Below, piece by piece: positions 43,938 through 52,683 of a DNA stretch of 64,000 nucleotides. This DNA is from Gymnodinialimonas phycosphaerae (lineage in GTDB: Bacteria > Pseudomonadota > Alphaproteobacteria > Rhodobacterales > Rhodobacteraceae), in assembly GCF_019195455.1 (NCBI RefSeq), contig NZ_JAIMBW010000001.1, positions 2,604,001 through 2,668,000 on the forward strand, written 5' to 3'. The position numbers and the translations under genes are program-made. The notes under the pieces are model-generated. The model worked only from the letters and a program-made list of their open reading frames with translations, did not search any database and was not told the DNA's origin. Positions within the stretch are counted from its first letter, which is position 1; every line of letters begins with the position of its first letter.

Positions 43938-44704
43938 CCTGTCGTCACCACGCCACCGTCGATCACCATGGTCTGTCCGGTCATCGCCCTGGACACCTTG
44001 GAGGCCAGGAACAACACGCCGCCAACGATATCCTCGGGCTTCAGGTGTTCCTTCAGACACATCTTCTCCATATGCGCATCAAGATCTTCGGGAGAGGCCC
44101 AAAGTTCCAGTTGCTTGTCGGTCAGCACCCATCCCGGCGCCAGCGCGTTGACGCGGATGCGGTCGCCCCCGAATTCCCGCGCAAGGGAGCGGGTCATCGC
44201 GGTGATGCCGCCGTTCGCCGTGGTATAGGCGGGGTATCCCGAGTTGCCCATCATGTAGCTGATCGACGACATGTTGATGATCGAGCCGCCGCCGGCATCC
44301 TGCATACCCTCGATCACGGCCTGGCAGCCGAAGAAATAGGCCTTGACGTTGATGGATTGGGACCAATCCCAGAACGCCTCATCGACGTCCAGGGTCTTGT
44401 GGCGCTGATCATTGGCGGCGTTGTTGACCAGAACGGTGATGGGACCGTGGGCGGAAGCGGCCTCTGCGATGCAAGCGCGCAGACGCTCGGTATCGGTGAT
44501 GTCGCAGATCAGCGCGAGCGGACGATTGCCGGTCTTGGCCTCCATCTCATCCGCGAAGGGTGTGGCGTCCGAGCGTTGAACGAAGGCCACCTTCGCGCCT
44601 TGCCGCAGGAAGCCTTCCGTCAGGCTGGCACCAATGCCGGAGCCGCCGCCCGTGATGAACACCGAGGCGCCGTTGAGGTCGGGGTATGTCGCGATTTCTG
44701 TCAT
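43934..44704 (-). CDS. SDR, probable D-galactose 1-dehydrogenase, with Lys-to-Asn in the active site
   Basis: A 256-residue SDR related to the sugar 1-dehydrogenases of the XylB/galactose dehydrogenase type. It has ITGGGSGIGASLTEGFLRQG, VLVNNAANDQRHKTLDVDEA and SIINMSSISYMMGNSGYPAY. The usual YxxxK motif reads YTTAN (AAC codon), so the catalytic lysine is replaced by asparagine. The operon position before lactonase, DgoK and DgoA predicts galactose to galactonolactone. Both ends overlap neighbours by four bases. Activity is doubtful without the lysine unless another residue substitutes. Confidence 0.78.
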   Translation of the reverse strand: MTEIATYPDLNGASVFITGGGSGIGASLTEGFLRQGAKVAFVQRSDATPFADEMEAKTGNRPLALICDITDTERLRACIAEAASAHGPITVLVNNAANDQRHKTLDVDEAFWDWSQSINVKAYFFGCQAVIEGMQDAGGGSIINMSSISYMMGNSGYPAYTTANGGITAMTRSLAREFGGDRIRVNALAPGWVLTDKQLELWASPEDLDAHMEKMCLKEHLKPEDIVGGVLFLASKVSRAMTGQTMVIDGGVVTTG

Positions 44705-46809
44705 AGGCGTTCGCCCTCCAACACCCACATGGTATCAGGGTAATTCCACGGCAAGACCAGGCCATGATGCATCAGCCATGCGCCTGAGACCTCAACGGGC
44801 CCATTCTTCAGCGCAGGCATCCCCCGGCTGAGCGCCGGGGCGGTGCCACGGTTCATCAGGGTGATCTTGTAGCGCGCCGTGGCGTCCAAAGCCGTCAAGC
44901 GCAAGGGACGCGGTACGATTTGATGGGACGTCGCGGCCTTGCCTGCGAAGACGACGAACCTGTCACCCTCAGGTGACATCTGCTGTTCAGCGATGACCGC
45001 TGGATCAGCACTGTCGAGGCGCAGGATATCCGCCTGCAACATCCAGTCGCGGTTGTACTTCCACCACGCCGTGACCTCTCGTAGAACCGCCGCCTCATGG
45101 TCATCCAGCTCACGCGGATCCATCTCGAACCCCATGTGACGCTGCGCGGCAACCCATGCGCGGAATGAGATGTCGAAGATGCGGCCGGAAGTATGGCAGC
45201 GGCGCGGGCCGACGTGGGACCCGGTGACGGCAACGGGCAGGAACAGCGCCGCGTCGTGCTGAATGCGGAGGCGTTCGAGGGCGTCGTTGCTGTCGCTGAG
45301 CCAAACCCTTTGGGTACGCTGCATGATGCCGAAGTCGATGCGCCCGCCGCCGCTGGCGCAGGACTCGACCTCCACTTGCGGGAAGTCGGCGCGGAGGCGG
45401 TCGATCAGCGCGTAGGAGCCGCGCGTTTGGTCCGCGTCGGGCATCGGCAAGACACGGTTATGGTCCCACTTGATGTAGTCGATCGGATGCGCGGCAAGGA
45501 TCGCGGCCATGCGGTCGTAGATGAAATCACGCACCTCCGGCAGCGCCATGTTGAGCGCCTTTTGCTGACGTCCCAGCGTCTGATCCTCGCCCCCCAAGGC
45601 CCAATGGGGATTGGCGCGGTGGATGTCACTGTCGGGATTGATCATCTCGGGCTCGAACCAAATGCCGAACGTCATCCCGAGCGCATGAACATGGTCGATC
45701 AGAGGGCCGAGGCCATCGGGGTATTTGCGAATGTCGACCTCCCAATCGGACAGGCTGCGGGTGTCGTCATCGCGTTGGCCGAACCAGCCGTCATCGAGCA
45801 CGAAACGCTCGGCCCCGAGGTCAGCGGCGCGTTCAGCGATGTCCTTGAGGACGGGCAGCTTGTGGTCGAAGTAGACGGCTTCCCAGCAGTTATAATGCAC
45901 AGGGCGCAGGCGGTCGCGGTCTGGCCAAGTCACGATGCGGTCGCGCAGGTGGCGCTGAAAACTGACGGCACAGCCGTTCAGACCGTGGCTGGAATAGGTG
46001 ACATAAAGCGTCGCGGATTGAAACGTTCTGGCGGCCTGCGTCTCCATCCGGGCGGCATGGCCGAACTGGATCTGACGGCGGCCATCGGGGAGTTCCTCTG
46101 CAATCATCTTGTGGCCGCCAGACCAACCGTAGTGGAAGCCGTAGGCCTCGCCTTGCGTATTGGTGCAGCCCTTGAGCGGCACGAGGAGGCCGGGGAAGTG
46201 TTCGTGCCCCGTGCGGCCCGTGCGGTTCTCGCGGTAGCGCATGCCGGGCGACCAGGCGGTGCGGTTGGGCTGAAACTCACCACACCACCGGCCAGAGAAG
46301 TCGATCATCTCTTCCGCTTGCTGAGGGGCAGGAAGGACGGGCGCGGCTAGCCAATGCAGGTGCACGGGGCGCGTGGCGTCGAGGCGCGTTTGCGCGGTGA
46401 TGATGCGGGTCGAGCGATCGGTGGCGAAGGTGAAGGTCAGCGTCAGACCGTTGACCTCATCGGCGTAGGTCAGCGCCAACCCCTCCTCGCTGCGCTCCTC
46501 GCAGGTGTAGCAGAACTTGGGCAACAAGGGCGTGCCGTCGCCGTCGCGCAGGATCAGGCCGGGCTGGCCGGGGAAGGTACGGACCGCCTCGGGGCACAGC
46601 GATAGGTCCGGGTTTTCGTCCAGCATGCCGCCGGTCACGTCGAGGGCATGGGCCGCATGAAGAACGCGCAGATCCTCGTCCAACGGCAGCGGCGCCCCCC
46701 AATAGACGACCTGCGGAAGGCGGTCGCCTGTCGCCGCCAGCACCATGGTCTGACGCCCATCATCATCGAGCCGCCACGTGCGGATGCTGGTGGTCAGCGT
46801 GCCGTCCAT
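44701..46809 (-). CDS. GH36 alpha-galactosidase
   Basis: The 702-residue glycosidase has an N-terminal beta-supersandwich, then the TIM barrel. The barrel carries RPVHYNCWEAVYFDH, LGAERFVLDDGWFGQRDDDT, WFEPEMINPDSD, the nucleophile Asp in IDYIKWDHNRVLPM, and the acid/base Asp in VWLSDSNDALERL after CASGGGRIDFGIMQRTQ. It releases galactose from alpha-galactosides such as melibiose, raffinose or galactosylglycerol and lacks a signal peptide. The ATG overlaps the permease stop by one base (TGATG); a GTG one codon earlier is less likely. Confidence 0.95.
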   Translation of the reverse strand: MDGTLTTSIRTWRLDDDGRQTMVLAATGDRLPQVVYWGAPLPLDEDLRVLHAAHALDVTGGMLDENPDLSLCPEAVRTFPGQPGLILRDGDGTPLLPKFCYTCEERSEEGLALTYADEVNGLTLTFTFATDRSTRIITAQTRLDATRPVHLHWLAAPVLPAPQQAEEMIDFSGRWCGEFQPNRTAWSPGMRYRENRTGRTGHEHFPGLLVPLKGCTNTQGEAYGFHYGWSGGHKMIAEELPDGRRQIQFGHAARMETQAARTFQSATLYVTYSSHGLNGCAVSFQRHLRDRIVTWPDRDRLRPVHYNCWEAVYFDHKLPVLKDIAERAADLGAERFVLDDGWFGQRDDDTRSLSDWEVDIRKYPDGLGPLIDHVHALGMTFGIWFEPEMINPDSDIHRANPHWALGGEDQTLGRQQKALNMALPEVRDFIYDRMAAILAAHPIDYIKWDHNRVLPMPDADQTRGSYALIDRLRADFPQVEVESCASGGGRIDFGIMQRTQRVWLSDSNDALERLRIQHDAALFLPVAVTGSHVGPRRCHTSGRIFDISFRAWVAAQRHMGFEMDPRELDDHEAAVLREVTAWWKYNRDWMLQADILRLDSADPAVIAEQQMSPEGDRFVVFAGKAATSHQIVPRPLRLTALDATARYKITLMNRGTAPALSRGMPALKNGPVEVSGAWLMHHGLVLPWNYPDTMWVLEGERL

Positions 46810-47660
46810 CACTTCACCGCGCCCAGGGTGAGACCCGCAATAAAGTGCTTTTGCATCAGGAAGAACATCGCGACGGGCGGGATGGCCGCGACGATGCTGC
46901 CCGCGCTCATCATGTGATACATGGCGCGGAATTGGGCGTTGAACGCGGTGATGCCTGCGGTGACGGGTTGGGATTCAGGGCTTTGGGTGAGGACCACGGC
47001 CCAGAAGAAGTCGTTCCAGATGAAGGTAAAGATCAGCACGCACAGCGCCGCAATGGCAGGGCGCATCAGCGGCAGAACGACGTACCAGAAGATGCGGTAT
47101 TCGCTGACACCTTCCACGCGGGCGGCTTCGATGAGCTCACGGGGCAAGGCGCGGATGAAGTTGCGCATGAACAGCGTGCAGAATCCCGTCTGGAACGCGA
47201 TGTGGAAAAGGATCAGACCCATGCGCGTGTCATAAAGGCCCATCTGGTCTGTCAGGTCGCGCACAGGCACCATGAGGATCTGAAACGGAACGAAATTGCC
47301 CGCCACAAACATGAAGAAGATCAACAGGTTGCCCTTGAAGCGGTACACGCCCAAAGCGAAGCCCGTCATGCACGACAGCGCCACTGCGCCGATCATCGTA
47401 GGCACAGTAATCACGACCGAGTTCCACAGATAGCGCGGCATGTCGGACCCGGTGAAGACGGTCCAGTAGTTGCCAAGGCCTTGCAGGCCATCCTCGCCGA
47501 TGCCCCAGTAATTGCCCTGAGTGAAGTCGTTCCCGGATTTGATCGAGAAGAACATGACCGCCAGCAGCGGGATCAACCAGACCAGTAGCATGAACGGCAA
47601 AAGCAATTGGTAGCCGATGCGGACGGGGGCGGAATATTGTTCGATGGGACGTGGGAACAT
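46809..47660 (-). CDS. Sugar ABC permease, MalG type
   Basis: The 283-residue inner-membrane protein has six membrane segments and the EAA loop ELIEAARVEGVSEYRIFWYV. It ends FLMQKHFIAGLTLGAVK, typical of CUT1 MalG-like subunits. It is four bases after the MalF-type gene. Together with that subunit, the binding protein at 49365 and the ATPase encoded on the opposite strand at 51628 it forms the galactoside importer. Confidence 0.93.
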   Translation of the reverse strand: MFPRPIEQYSAPVRIGYQLLLPFMLLVWLIPLLAVMFFSIKSGNDFTQGNYWGIGEDGLQGLGNYWTVFTGSDMPRYLWNSVVITVPTMIGAVALSCMTGFALGVYRFKGNLLIFFMFVAGNFVPFQILMVPVRDLTDQMGLYDTRMGLILFHIAFQTGFCTLFMRNFIRALPRELIEAARVEGVSEYRIFWYVVLPLMRPAIAALCVLIFTFIWNDFFWAVVLTQSPESQPVTAGITAFNAQFRAMYHMMSAGSIVAAIPPVAMFFLMQKHFIAGLTLGAVK

Positions 47661-47664
47661 GGGG

Positions 47665-48699
47665 CTATACCTTCTCGTCCCGCCACATCTTCCACAGGAA
47701 GCCGGCGATATAGACCATCATGATCAGGAACAGGATAACGGCGATGGCCGAGCCGTAGCCCATGCGGAAGCCGAACTCGGACAGCGCCACGTCGTACATG
47801 TAGAACGCCAGCACAGAGGTGTTGTAGAACCCCGGCCCGCCGTTGGTCATGATGGTGATCAGATCGAACGACCGCAGCGCGCCGATGACCGTGACGACGA
47901 TGGCGATGAATGTGGCAGGCCAAAGCTGCGGGAGGACCACGTACCACAGCATCTTCGGCCCCTTGGCCCCATCCAGCCTCGCCGCCTCGATCTGTTCGGG
48001 GTCCACGGCGTTCAGGCCGGTCAGGTACAGGATCATGCAATAGGCGGTTTGCGGCCATAGGCCCGCGGCGATGATGCCGTAGGTGGCGGTGTCGTTGTTA
48101 CCAAGGATGTTCACCGGGCCTGCGCCGAACCACCCAAGGATCACGTTCAGCAAGCCTTCATCCGCACCGGGCAACATGAACCAGGAAAACACCAGACCCA
48201 CGACGACCTGGGACAGAACAAAGGGGAAGAAGAACAGCGACTTGTAAAGCCGCATCCCGAAGACCTTCTGATTCAGGAACAGCGAAATCATCAGTCCGCC
48301 AGGGATGGCGAGGAAGTAGAGCAGAAGCCAGATCACGTTGTTCTTCAGTGAGGTCCAGAAAAACGGATCGGCGTAGAGGTTCCGGTAGTTCTCCATCCCG
48401 ACGTATTCGGCGTTCCAGACGGTGTCGCCTGTCAACTCGCACCCCGGCTCGCGTCCGGCGCGGTTGCCAAGCTCAAGGCATTGCTGGTCGGTGAAGCCGT
48501 CGATGCCGCGGTATTGGGGGGAGTAGAGGCCGTTCCATTCGTAAAGCGAGATATAGAACGACTGGATGATCGGATAGAGCACGTAGGTCGCGAAGAAGAT
48601 GAACGCTGGCAGCAGGAACAGCCACGGCGCGATCGCCTGCTGGCTGATCTTGGACCGTGGGGCCGGATCGTTGGTAATGTTGGTCGCGACAGTGGCCAT
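47665..48699 (-). CDS. Sugar ABC permease, MalF type
   Basis: A 344-residue permease starting MATVATNITNDPAPRSKISQ, with GGACC seven bases before the ATG. The first membrane segment WLFLLPAFIFFATYVLYPII is followed by a periplasmic insert of about 70 residues (including two Cys), as in MalF-like proteins. The EAA loop is QIEAARLDGAKGPKMLWYVV. It pairs with the MalG-type protein encoded downstream. A longer upstream frame overlaps the preceding small secreted-protein gene and is rejected. Confidence 0.92.
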   Translation of the reverse strand: MATVATNITNDPAPRSKISQQAIAPWLFLLPAFIFFATYVLYPIIQSFYISLYEWNGLYSPQYRGIDGFTDQQCLELGNRAGREPGCELTGDTVWNAEYVGMENYRNLYADPFFWTSLKNNVIWLLLYFLAIPGGLMISLFLNQKVFGMRLYKSLFFFPFVLSQVVVGLVFSWFMLPGADEGLLNVILGWFGAGPVNILGNNDTATYGIIAAGLWPQTAYCMILYLTGLNAVDPEQIEAARLDGAKGPKMLWYVVLPQLWPATFIAIVVTVIGALRSFDLITIMTNGGPGFYNTSVLAFYMYDVALSEFGFRMGYGSAIAVILFLIMMVYIAGFLWKMWRDEKV

Positions 48700-48734
48700 C
48701 TGAATGGTCCTTAACGTGGGGTCGGATCGGGATC

Positions 48735-49232
48735 CTATTGGCAACCTTCAAACATCGCCGACAGGATATCGGACGAGCCCGAGAGGTGCATGGCAAATGT
48801 CGTTCCCGCCAAGCTGACAGAAGCGCGGGATTCCTGCCCCAACGCAGCGAACAGCGGGTCGGCTTGGTCAAGGGTGAACACCGGGTGGCCCGATCCGGTC
48901 ATCTCGGAATAGACCACCGTGCCGCTGACGGGAAAGGCGCTGCCGTCCACCACGACATTAGCCGTCAGGCGTTCTTGCGGGCCAAGGCCGGGGAAGGCGT
49001 TTTCGATGGTGATATCCACAGCCGGTGAGCCTGGGGTGCAACGCAGGTAAACCATGTCGAATTCCGGCGTGCAGGTGTTGTAGCTCGCGATGCCGCCGCC
49101 GCCCTGGTTGATCAGCGTGGCAGTCCAGCGGTGGCCTTGGGAACACGGCCCGTCAATCGACAATTCAGCAAAGGCGCTGCTGGCCGAAAGTCCAAGGGCG
49201 CCTGCAAAGCAGAATAGCAGATTACGCAGCAT
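48735..49232 (-). CDS. Small secreted protein of unknown function in the galactoside importer operon
   Basis: I do not recognise the family. The 165-residue precursor starts MLRNLLFCFAGALGLSASSA and is cleaved probably after AFA (residue 21). The mature chain of about 144 residues has four cysteines (GPCSQG, NTCTPE, LRCTPG and the C-terminal EGCQ), an even number compatible with two disulfides, and a beta-rich look without membrane segments. The gene lies between the binding-protein gene and the permeases in the same direction and after a hairpin, so it should be made at a level different from both. An accessory or second sugar-capturing protein is possible. Confidence 0.72.
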   Translation of the reverse strand: MLRNLLFCFAGALGLSASSAFAELSIDGPCSQGHRWTATLINQGGGGIASYNTCTPEFDMVYLRCTPGSPAVDITIENAFPGLGPQERLTANVVVDGSAFPVSGTVVYSEMTGSGHPVFTLDQADPLFAALGQESRASVSLAGTTFAMHLSGSSDILSAMFEGCQ

Positions 49233-49318
49233 CAAGCTCTCCTTGGGTTGGTTTTCATGGGCCATCTGGTGCGCCCGATGGGGGTAGCCGTAGGGCGGAC
49301 CCTGGCCCGCCGCGCGGT

Positions 49319-49346
49319 CGGGCGGCCCCGAGAAAGGAGCCGCCCG
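49319..49346 (-). terminator. Stem-loop after the galactoside binding-protein gene
   Basis: Perfect 8-bp arms CGGGCGGC / GCCGCCCG with a 12-base loop lie 18 bp after the binding-protein stop. There is no T-run. As in the first importer operon, it probably protects the binding-protein message or attenuates downstream genes. Confidence 0.6.
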
Positions 49347-49364
49347 AAGCATGTGTCAGCCGTT

Positions 49365-50627
49365 TTAGTAGATCCGGCCGCGTGCCTGCTCCAGGATCAT
49401 CAAGACCTGGTCCAGGGTGGAGGGATCGATCATGAACTGCTGGAAGCCCTGCATGGCGACCTGCGCCATTTCCGCCGGAGCATCGCGGTCGAAGAATTGC
49501 GCGATGCCACCGCCCGCGTTGTTCGACAGCATGTCGAAGCCCGCGTTCAGGAACTCGTCGTCATCGACTGCGGATCCGGAGTTCACCGGCAGCTGACCCA
49601 GGTTGTCACCGTTGTTGATGAGTGTCTGGTTTTCAGCGGATGTCACGAACAGAAGAAAGGCTTCCGCCGCTTCCACGTTCTCGGCGTTGGCCGCGATATG
49701 GAAGGTATCCGTGGGGGCATCTTCGCCCGGCTCAATCGCCGGATCGATCTGTGGGAACTGGTAGAAGCCCAACTGATCGTCGCTGAGACCCGCTTCACGC
49801 AGCGGCGCCACGGCGAAGTTGCCCATCAGGTAGGCGGCGGCCTCCCCGTTGACCATGAACGGCAACGCCTCCTGCCAGGAGTAGGACTGGTGGTCGTCGA
49901 TGAAGGCGCCCATGTCGATGAGGGTCTGCCAGTTCTCGAAGGTTGCGCGCACGCGCGGGTCCGTCCACTCGACCTCACCAGCGGTCAGGGCCATGTGGAA
50001 GTCATAGCCGTTGGTGCGCATGTTGAGGTAGTCGAACCAGCCGCCAGCAGTCCATAGGAACTGCGTGCCGATGGTATAGCAGGAACGGCCCGATTCAACG
50101 ATAGCGGCGCAGTTTGCCAGCTCTTCTTCCCAAGTCGTCGGAGCTTCAAGACCGAGTTCGGCGAAAATGTCTTCACGGTAGTACACGCCCCACTGGTAAT
50201 ACGTGTACGGCACGCCCCAGATGCCGCCATCCATGGTCATCGCGCCTTGGGTGGAGGCGAGCGTTTCCGACAAGCCACCCTCTTCCCAGAGGTCCGAGAT
50301 ATCCATGAACAGGCCCGCATCCACGTAGGGGCCCATGCGGTTGCCAGCGTACCAGTTCACCACGTCGGCGGTGCCGGACTGCAAGACGTTGCGAATCTGT
50401 GTCTTCCACGCTTCGCGGTCGGTGATGACCAGTTCCACCTCAACGCCGGGGTTCTCGGCGGTGAAACGCTCGACCATGCCTTCCATGACCGCGCGCGGTG
50501 CCGGGTTCGACATGTCCGAGAAGATGCGCAGGGGGCCAGAAACGCCGTGGCCTTCTGCATAGGCAACGCCCGTAAGCATGGTCGCTGCAGCCAGTGCTGC
50601 GGCACCGGTCTTGTAAATGGATCGCAT
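49365..50627 (-). CDS. Extracellular sugar-binding protein, CUT1 type
   Basis: A 420-residue periplasmic protein with a Sec signal peptide (cleavage likely after AYA, residue 24). It has the family layout of maltose-type binding proteins: LRIFSDMSNPAPRAVMEGMV opening, VNWYAGNRMGPYVDAGLFMD, NCAAIVESGRSCYTIGTQFL with a Cys pair, and a C-terminal MQGFQQFMIDPSTLDQVLMI helix. A strong ribosome site (AGGGAGGACACC) precedes it. It is the first gene of a ten-gene operon that ends with the GH42 gene, so it probably binds alpha- or beta-galactosides. Confidence 0.92.
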   Translation of the reverse strand: MRSIYKTGAAALAAATMLTGVAYAEGHGVSGPLRIFSDMSNPAPRAVMEGMVERFTAENPGVEVELVITDREAWKTQIRNVLQSGTADVVNWYAGNRMGPYVDAGLFMDISDLWEEGGLSETLASTQGAMTMDGGIWGVPYTYYQWGVYYREDIFAELGLEAPTTWEEELANCAAIVESGRSCYTIGTQFLWTAGGWFDYLNMRTNGYDFHMALTAGEVEWTDPRVRATFENWQTLIDMGAFIDDHQSYSWQEALPFMVNGEAAAYLMGNFAVAPLREAGLSDDQLGFYQFPQIDPAIEPGEDAPTDTFHIAANAENVEAAEAFLLFVTSAENQTLINNGDNLGQLPVNSGSAVDDDEFLNAGFDMLSNNAGGGIAQFFDRDAPAEMAQVAMQGFQQFMIDPSTLDQVLMILEQARGRIY

Positions 50628-50660
50628 GGTGTCCTCCCTAGGATCGTAAAAAATCTGGTT

Positions 50661-50693
50661 CCACTATGTGAAACTCGGTTTCTTATATTGAAA
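50661..50693. promoter_or_regulatory. Putative IclR operator between the divergent galactoside operons
   Basis: GAAACTCGGTTTC (50670-50682) is a perfect inverted repeat (GAAAC/GTTTC). It overlaps a TTTC-N7-GAAA dyad at 50679-50693, and TTCCACTATGTGAAA lies just before it. IclR-family regulators often bind GAAA/TTTC dyads. The cluster is 34-66 bp from the binding-protein start and about 120-150 bp from the iclR start. Confidence 0.55.
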
Positions 50694-50811
50694 TCTTAGG
50701 CCGAACCTGCCTAGTCTTGTCAACACCTAAGCGCGGCGGCTTCGCGCAAATCGCGGCAGACGGCTGGAAGATGTGGAGGACATCAACCAGCACCATAAGG
50801 GAGGAAAGACA

Positions 50812-51606
50812 GTGGTGGGCGACGTTGCCGACAGCCAAGACGGAACGGTGGGCAAGGCCCTGTCGGTGCTGGACGCCGTGGCCTCTTTCGGGCGGCCCGT
50901 ACGATTCGGTGAACTTCTGACCGAAAGCCCCTATCCCAAGGCAACGCTCTATCGATTGGTGCAGGTCCTGACCAAGCAATCGATGCTCGTCTATGATCCA
51001 GATCGCCAGACCTATTCCCCCGGCCTGCGCCTTGTGCGGCTTGCCCATGCGGCGTGGCAAACGACGTCGCTGGCTCCGGTGGCACGCCCATACCTGGAGG
51101 CCCTTTCGGCTGAGGTCGGAGAGACGATCCACCTTGCACAGCTTGATGGCGGCAGCGTGCTTTACGTCGACAAGATCAACGCCCGTGACCCGTTGCAGAT
51201 GTATTCCCAGGCCGGAAAAGTGGCGCCGTGCTATTGCACGGGCGTGGGTAAAGCGATGCTCGCCTTCCTGCCCGACGCGCAGTTGGAGCCGATCCTGCGC
51301 CAGCAAAGCTATCACGTGTTCACCGCACACACCTATCCCGATGCCGATGCCCTGCGCGCCGAGTTGCGCGCCATCGCCAAGCGCGGCCATGCCTATGACC
51401 GAGAGGAGCACGAGCCGGGAATCATCTGCGTTGCGGTCCCGATCCTGACCCGTGCGGGCCGCGTGTTGGGCGCGGTCTCGGTCACATCCTCGACGGAACG
51501 CACCACGCTTCAAGGGCTCGATGCCCACCTGCCGCGCATCCACGCTGCGGTCTCATCCATCGCGGGGGAGGCCCAGGACTGGCGCTTCCCCGACGCAGCA
51601 GAATAA
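50812..51606 (+). CDS. IclR-family transcriptional regulator
   Basis: The 264-residue regulator has an N-terminal winged helix (VGKALSVLDAVASFGRPVRF, YPKATLYRLVQVLTKQSMLV) and a C-terminal IclR effector domain (HLAQLDGGSVLYVDKINARD, APCYCTGVGKAMLAFLPDAQ, PGIICVAVPILTRAGRVLGA). I chose the GTG at 50812 because AGGGAGGAAAG sits in front of it; an earlier GTG at 50773 has a poor ribosome site. It is divergent from the galactoside operon and followed by the transporter ATPase gene, so it most likely controls both. The effector may be galactose or galactonate. Confidence 0.9.
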   Translation: MVGDVADSQDGTVGKALSVLDAVASFGRPVRFGELLTESPYPKATLYRLVQVLTKQSMLVYDPDRQTYSPGLRLVRLAHAAWQTTSLAPVARPYLEALSAEVGETIHLAQLDGGSVLYVDKINARDPLQMYSQAGKVAPCYCTGVGKAMLAFLPDAQLEPILRQQSYHVFTAHTYPDADALRAELRAIAKRGHAYDREEHEPGIICVAVPILTRAGRVLGAVSVTSSTERTTLQGLDAHLPRIHAAVSSIAGEAQDWRFPDAAE

Positions 51607-51627
51607 CCCAAGGGGAGGACGCGGCAC

Positions 51628-52683
51628 ATGTCGGGCCTGCAACTCACAGACGTGATCAAACGCTATGGCAAGACCCAGGTAATCCACGGAATCGACCTGA
51701 CGATTGAAGACGGGAAATTCTGCGTCTTCGTCGGTCCCTCGGGCTGTGGCAAATCCACGCTTCTGCGCATGGTTGCAGGGCTGGAGGAAACCACGGAAGG
51801 CACGATTGACATAGGCGGGCGCGACGTGACCCGCGCCGATCCCGCCGCCCGCGGTGTGGCGATGGTGTTCCAGACCTACGCGCTTTATCCGCATATGACA
51901 GTGGCCGAGAACATGGGCTTTGGCCTGAAGATGAACGGCTACCCCAAGGCTGAAATCGCCGAAAAGGTCGCGGAAGCCTCGCGCATCCTGAAGCTGGACG
52001 ACTATCTGGCGCGCAAGCCCAAGACCCTGTCCGGCGGTCAGCGCCAGCGTGTCGCCATTGGCCGCGCGATTGTACGGGGGCCAGAGGTGTTCCTGTTTGA
52101 CGAACCGCTATCAAACCTTGACGCCGAGCTGCGGGTGGAAATGCGGGTGGAAATCGCGCGCCTGCACAAGGAGATCGGGGCCACGATGATCTACGTGACA
52201 CACGACCAGGTCGAAGCGATGACGCTGGCCGACAAGATCGTTGTGCTGCGTGCAGGCTATATCGAACAGGTCGGCGCACCATTGGACCTCTATAACGATC
52301 CGGACAACAAATTCGTGGCGGGCTTCATCGGCTCGCCCGCGATGAATTTCTTCGATGGCGTGAACGCGGGCGGCTTGATCACTGTGTCTGCCCTTGGCGG
52401 CGCGGAATTTGCAGCGCCTTTGTCGATGGTCGGCGACGGCCCCGTGACCGTAGGCGTGCGTCCCAACAAGGTAACGCTGTCCGAGGGCGATACCCACCGC
52501 GTAGACTTGTCCGAGCGGTTGGGCGGCGTGAGCTATCACTACGTCTCTGCCGCCGACGGGTCCAGGATCGTCGTCGAGGCCCATGACCAGGAAGCTCCAC
52601 CGCCCGGCACGCCCACGGGAATCGCGTTCGACGTCGCCGATGCCTATTTCTTCGACACAAAGTCGGAAGCGCGGTTGCGCTAG
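51628..52683 (+). CDS. Sugar ABC transporter ATPase, UgpC/MalK type
   Basis: A 351-residue ATPase. Walker A is GPSGCGKST, the Q-loop [11 protein letters not shown], the signature [14 protein letters not shown], Walker [13 protein letters not shown] and the H-switch [14 protein letters not shown]-terminal MOP/OB domain follows from about residue 235. It lies 21 bp after iclR, behind AAGGGGAGGA. It supplies energy to the permeases encoded on the other strand. Its TAG stop is shared through CTAG with the converging sulfotransferase gene. Confidence 0.94.
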   Translation: MSGLQLTDVIKRYGKTQVIHGIDLTIEDGKFCVFVGPSGCGKSTLLRMVAGLEETTEGTIDIGGRDVTRADPAARGVAMVFQTYALYPHMTVAENMGFGLKMNGYPKAEIAEKVAEASRILKLDDYLARKPKTLSGGQRQRVAIGRAIVRGPEVFLFDEPLSNLDAELRVEMRVEIARLHKEIGATMIYVTHDQVEAMTLADKIVVLRAGYIEQVGAPLDLYNDPDNKFVAGFIGSPAMNFFDGVNAGGLITVSALGGAEFAAPLSMVGDGPVTVGVRPNKVTLSEGDTHRVDLSERLGGVSYHYVSAADGSRIVVEAHDQEAPPPGTPTGIAFDVADAYFFDTKSEARLR

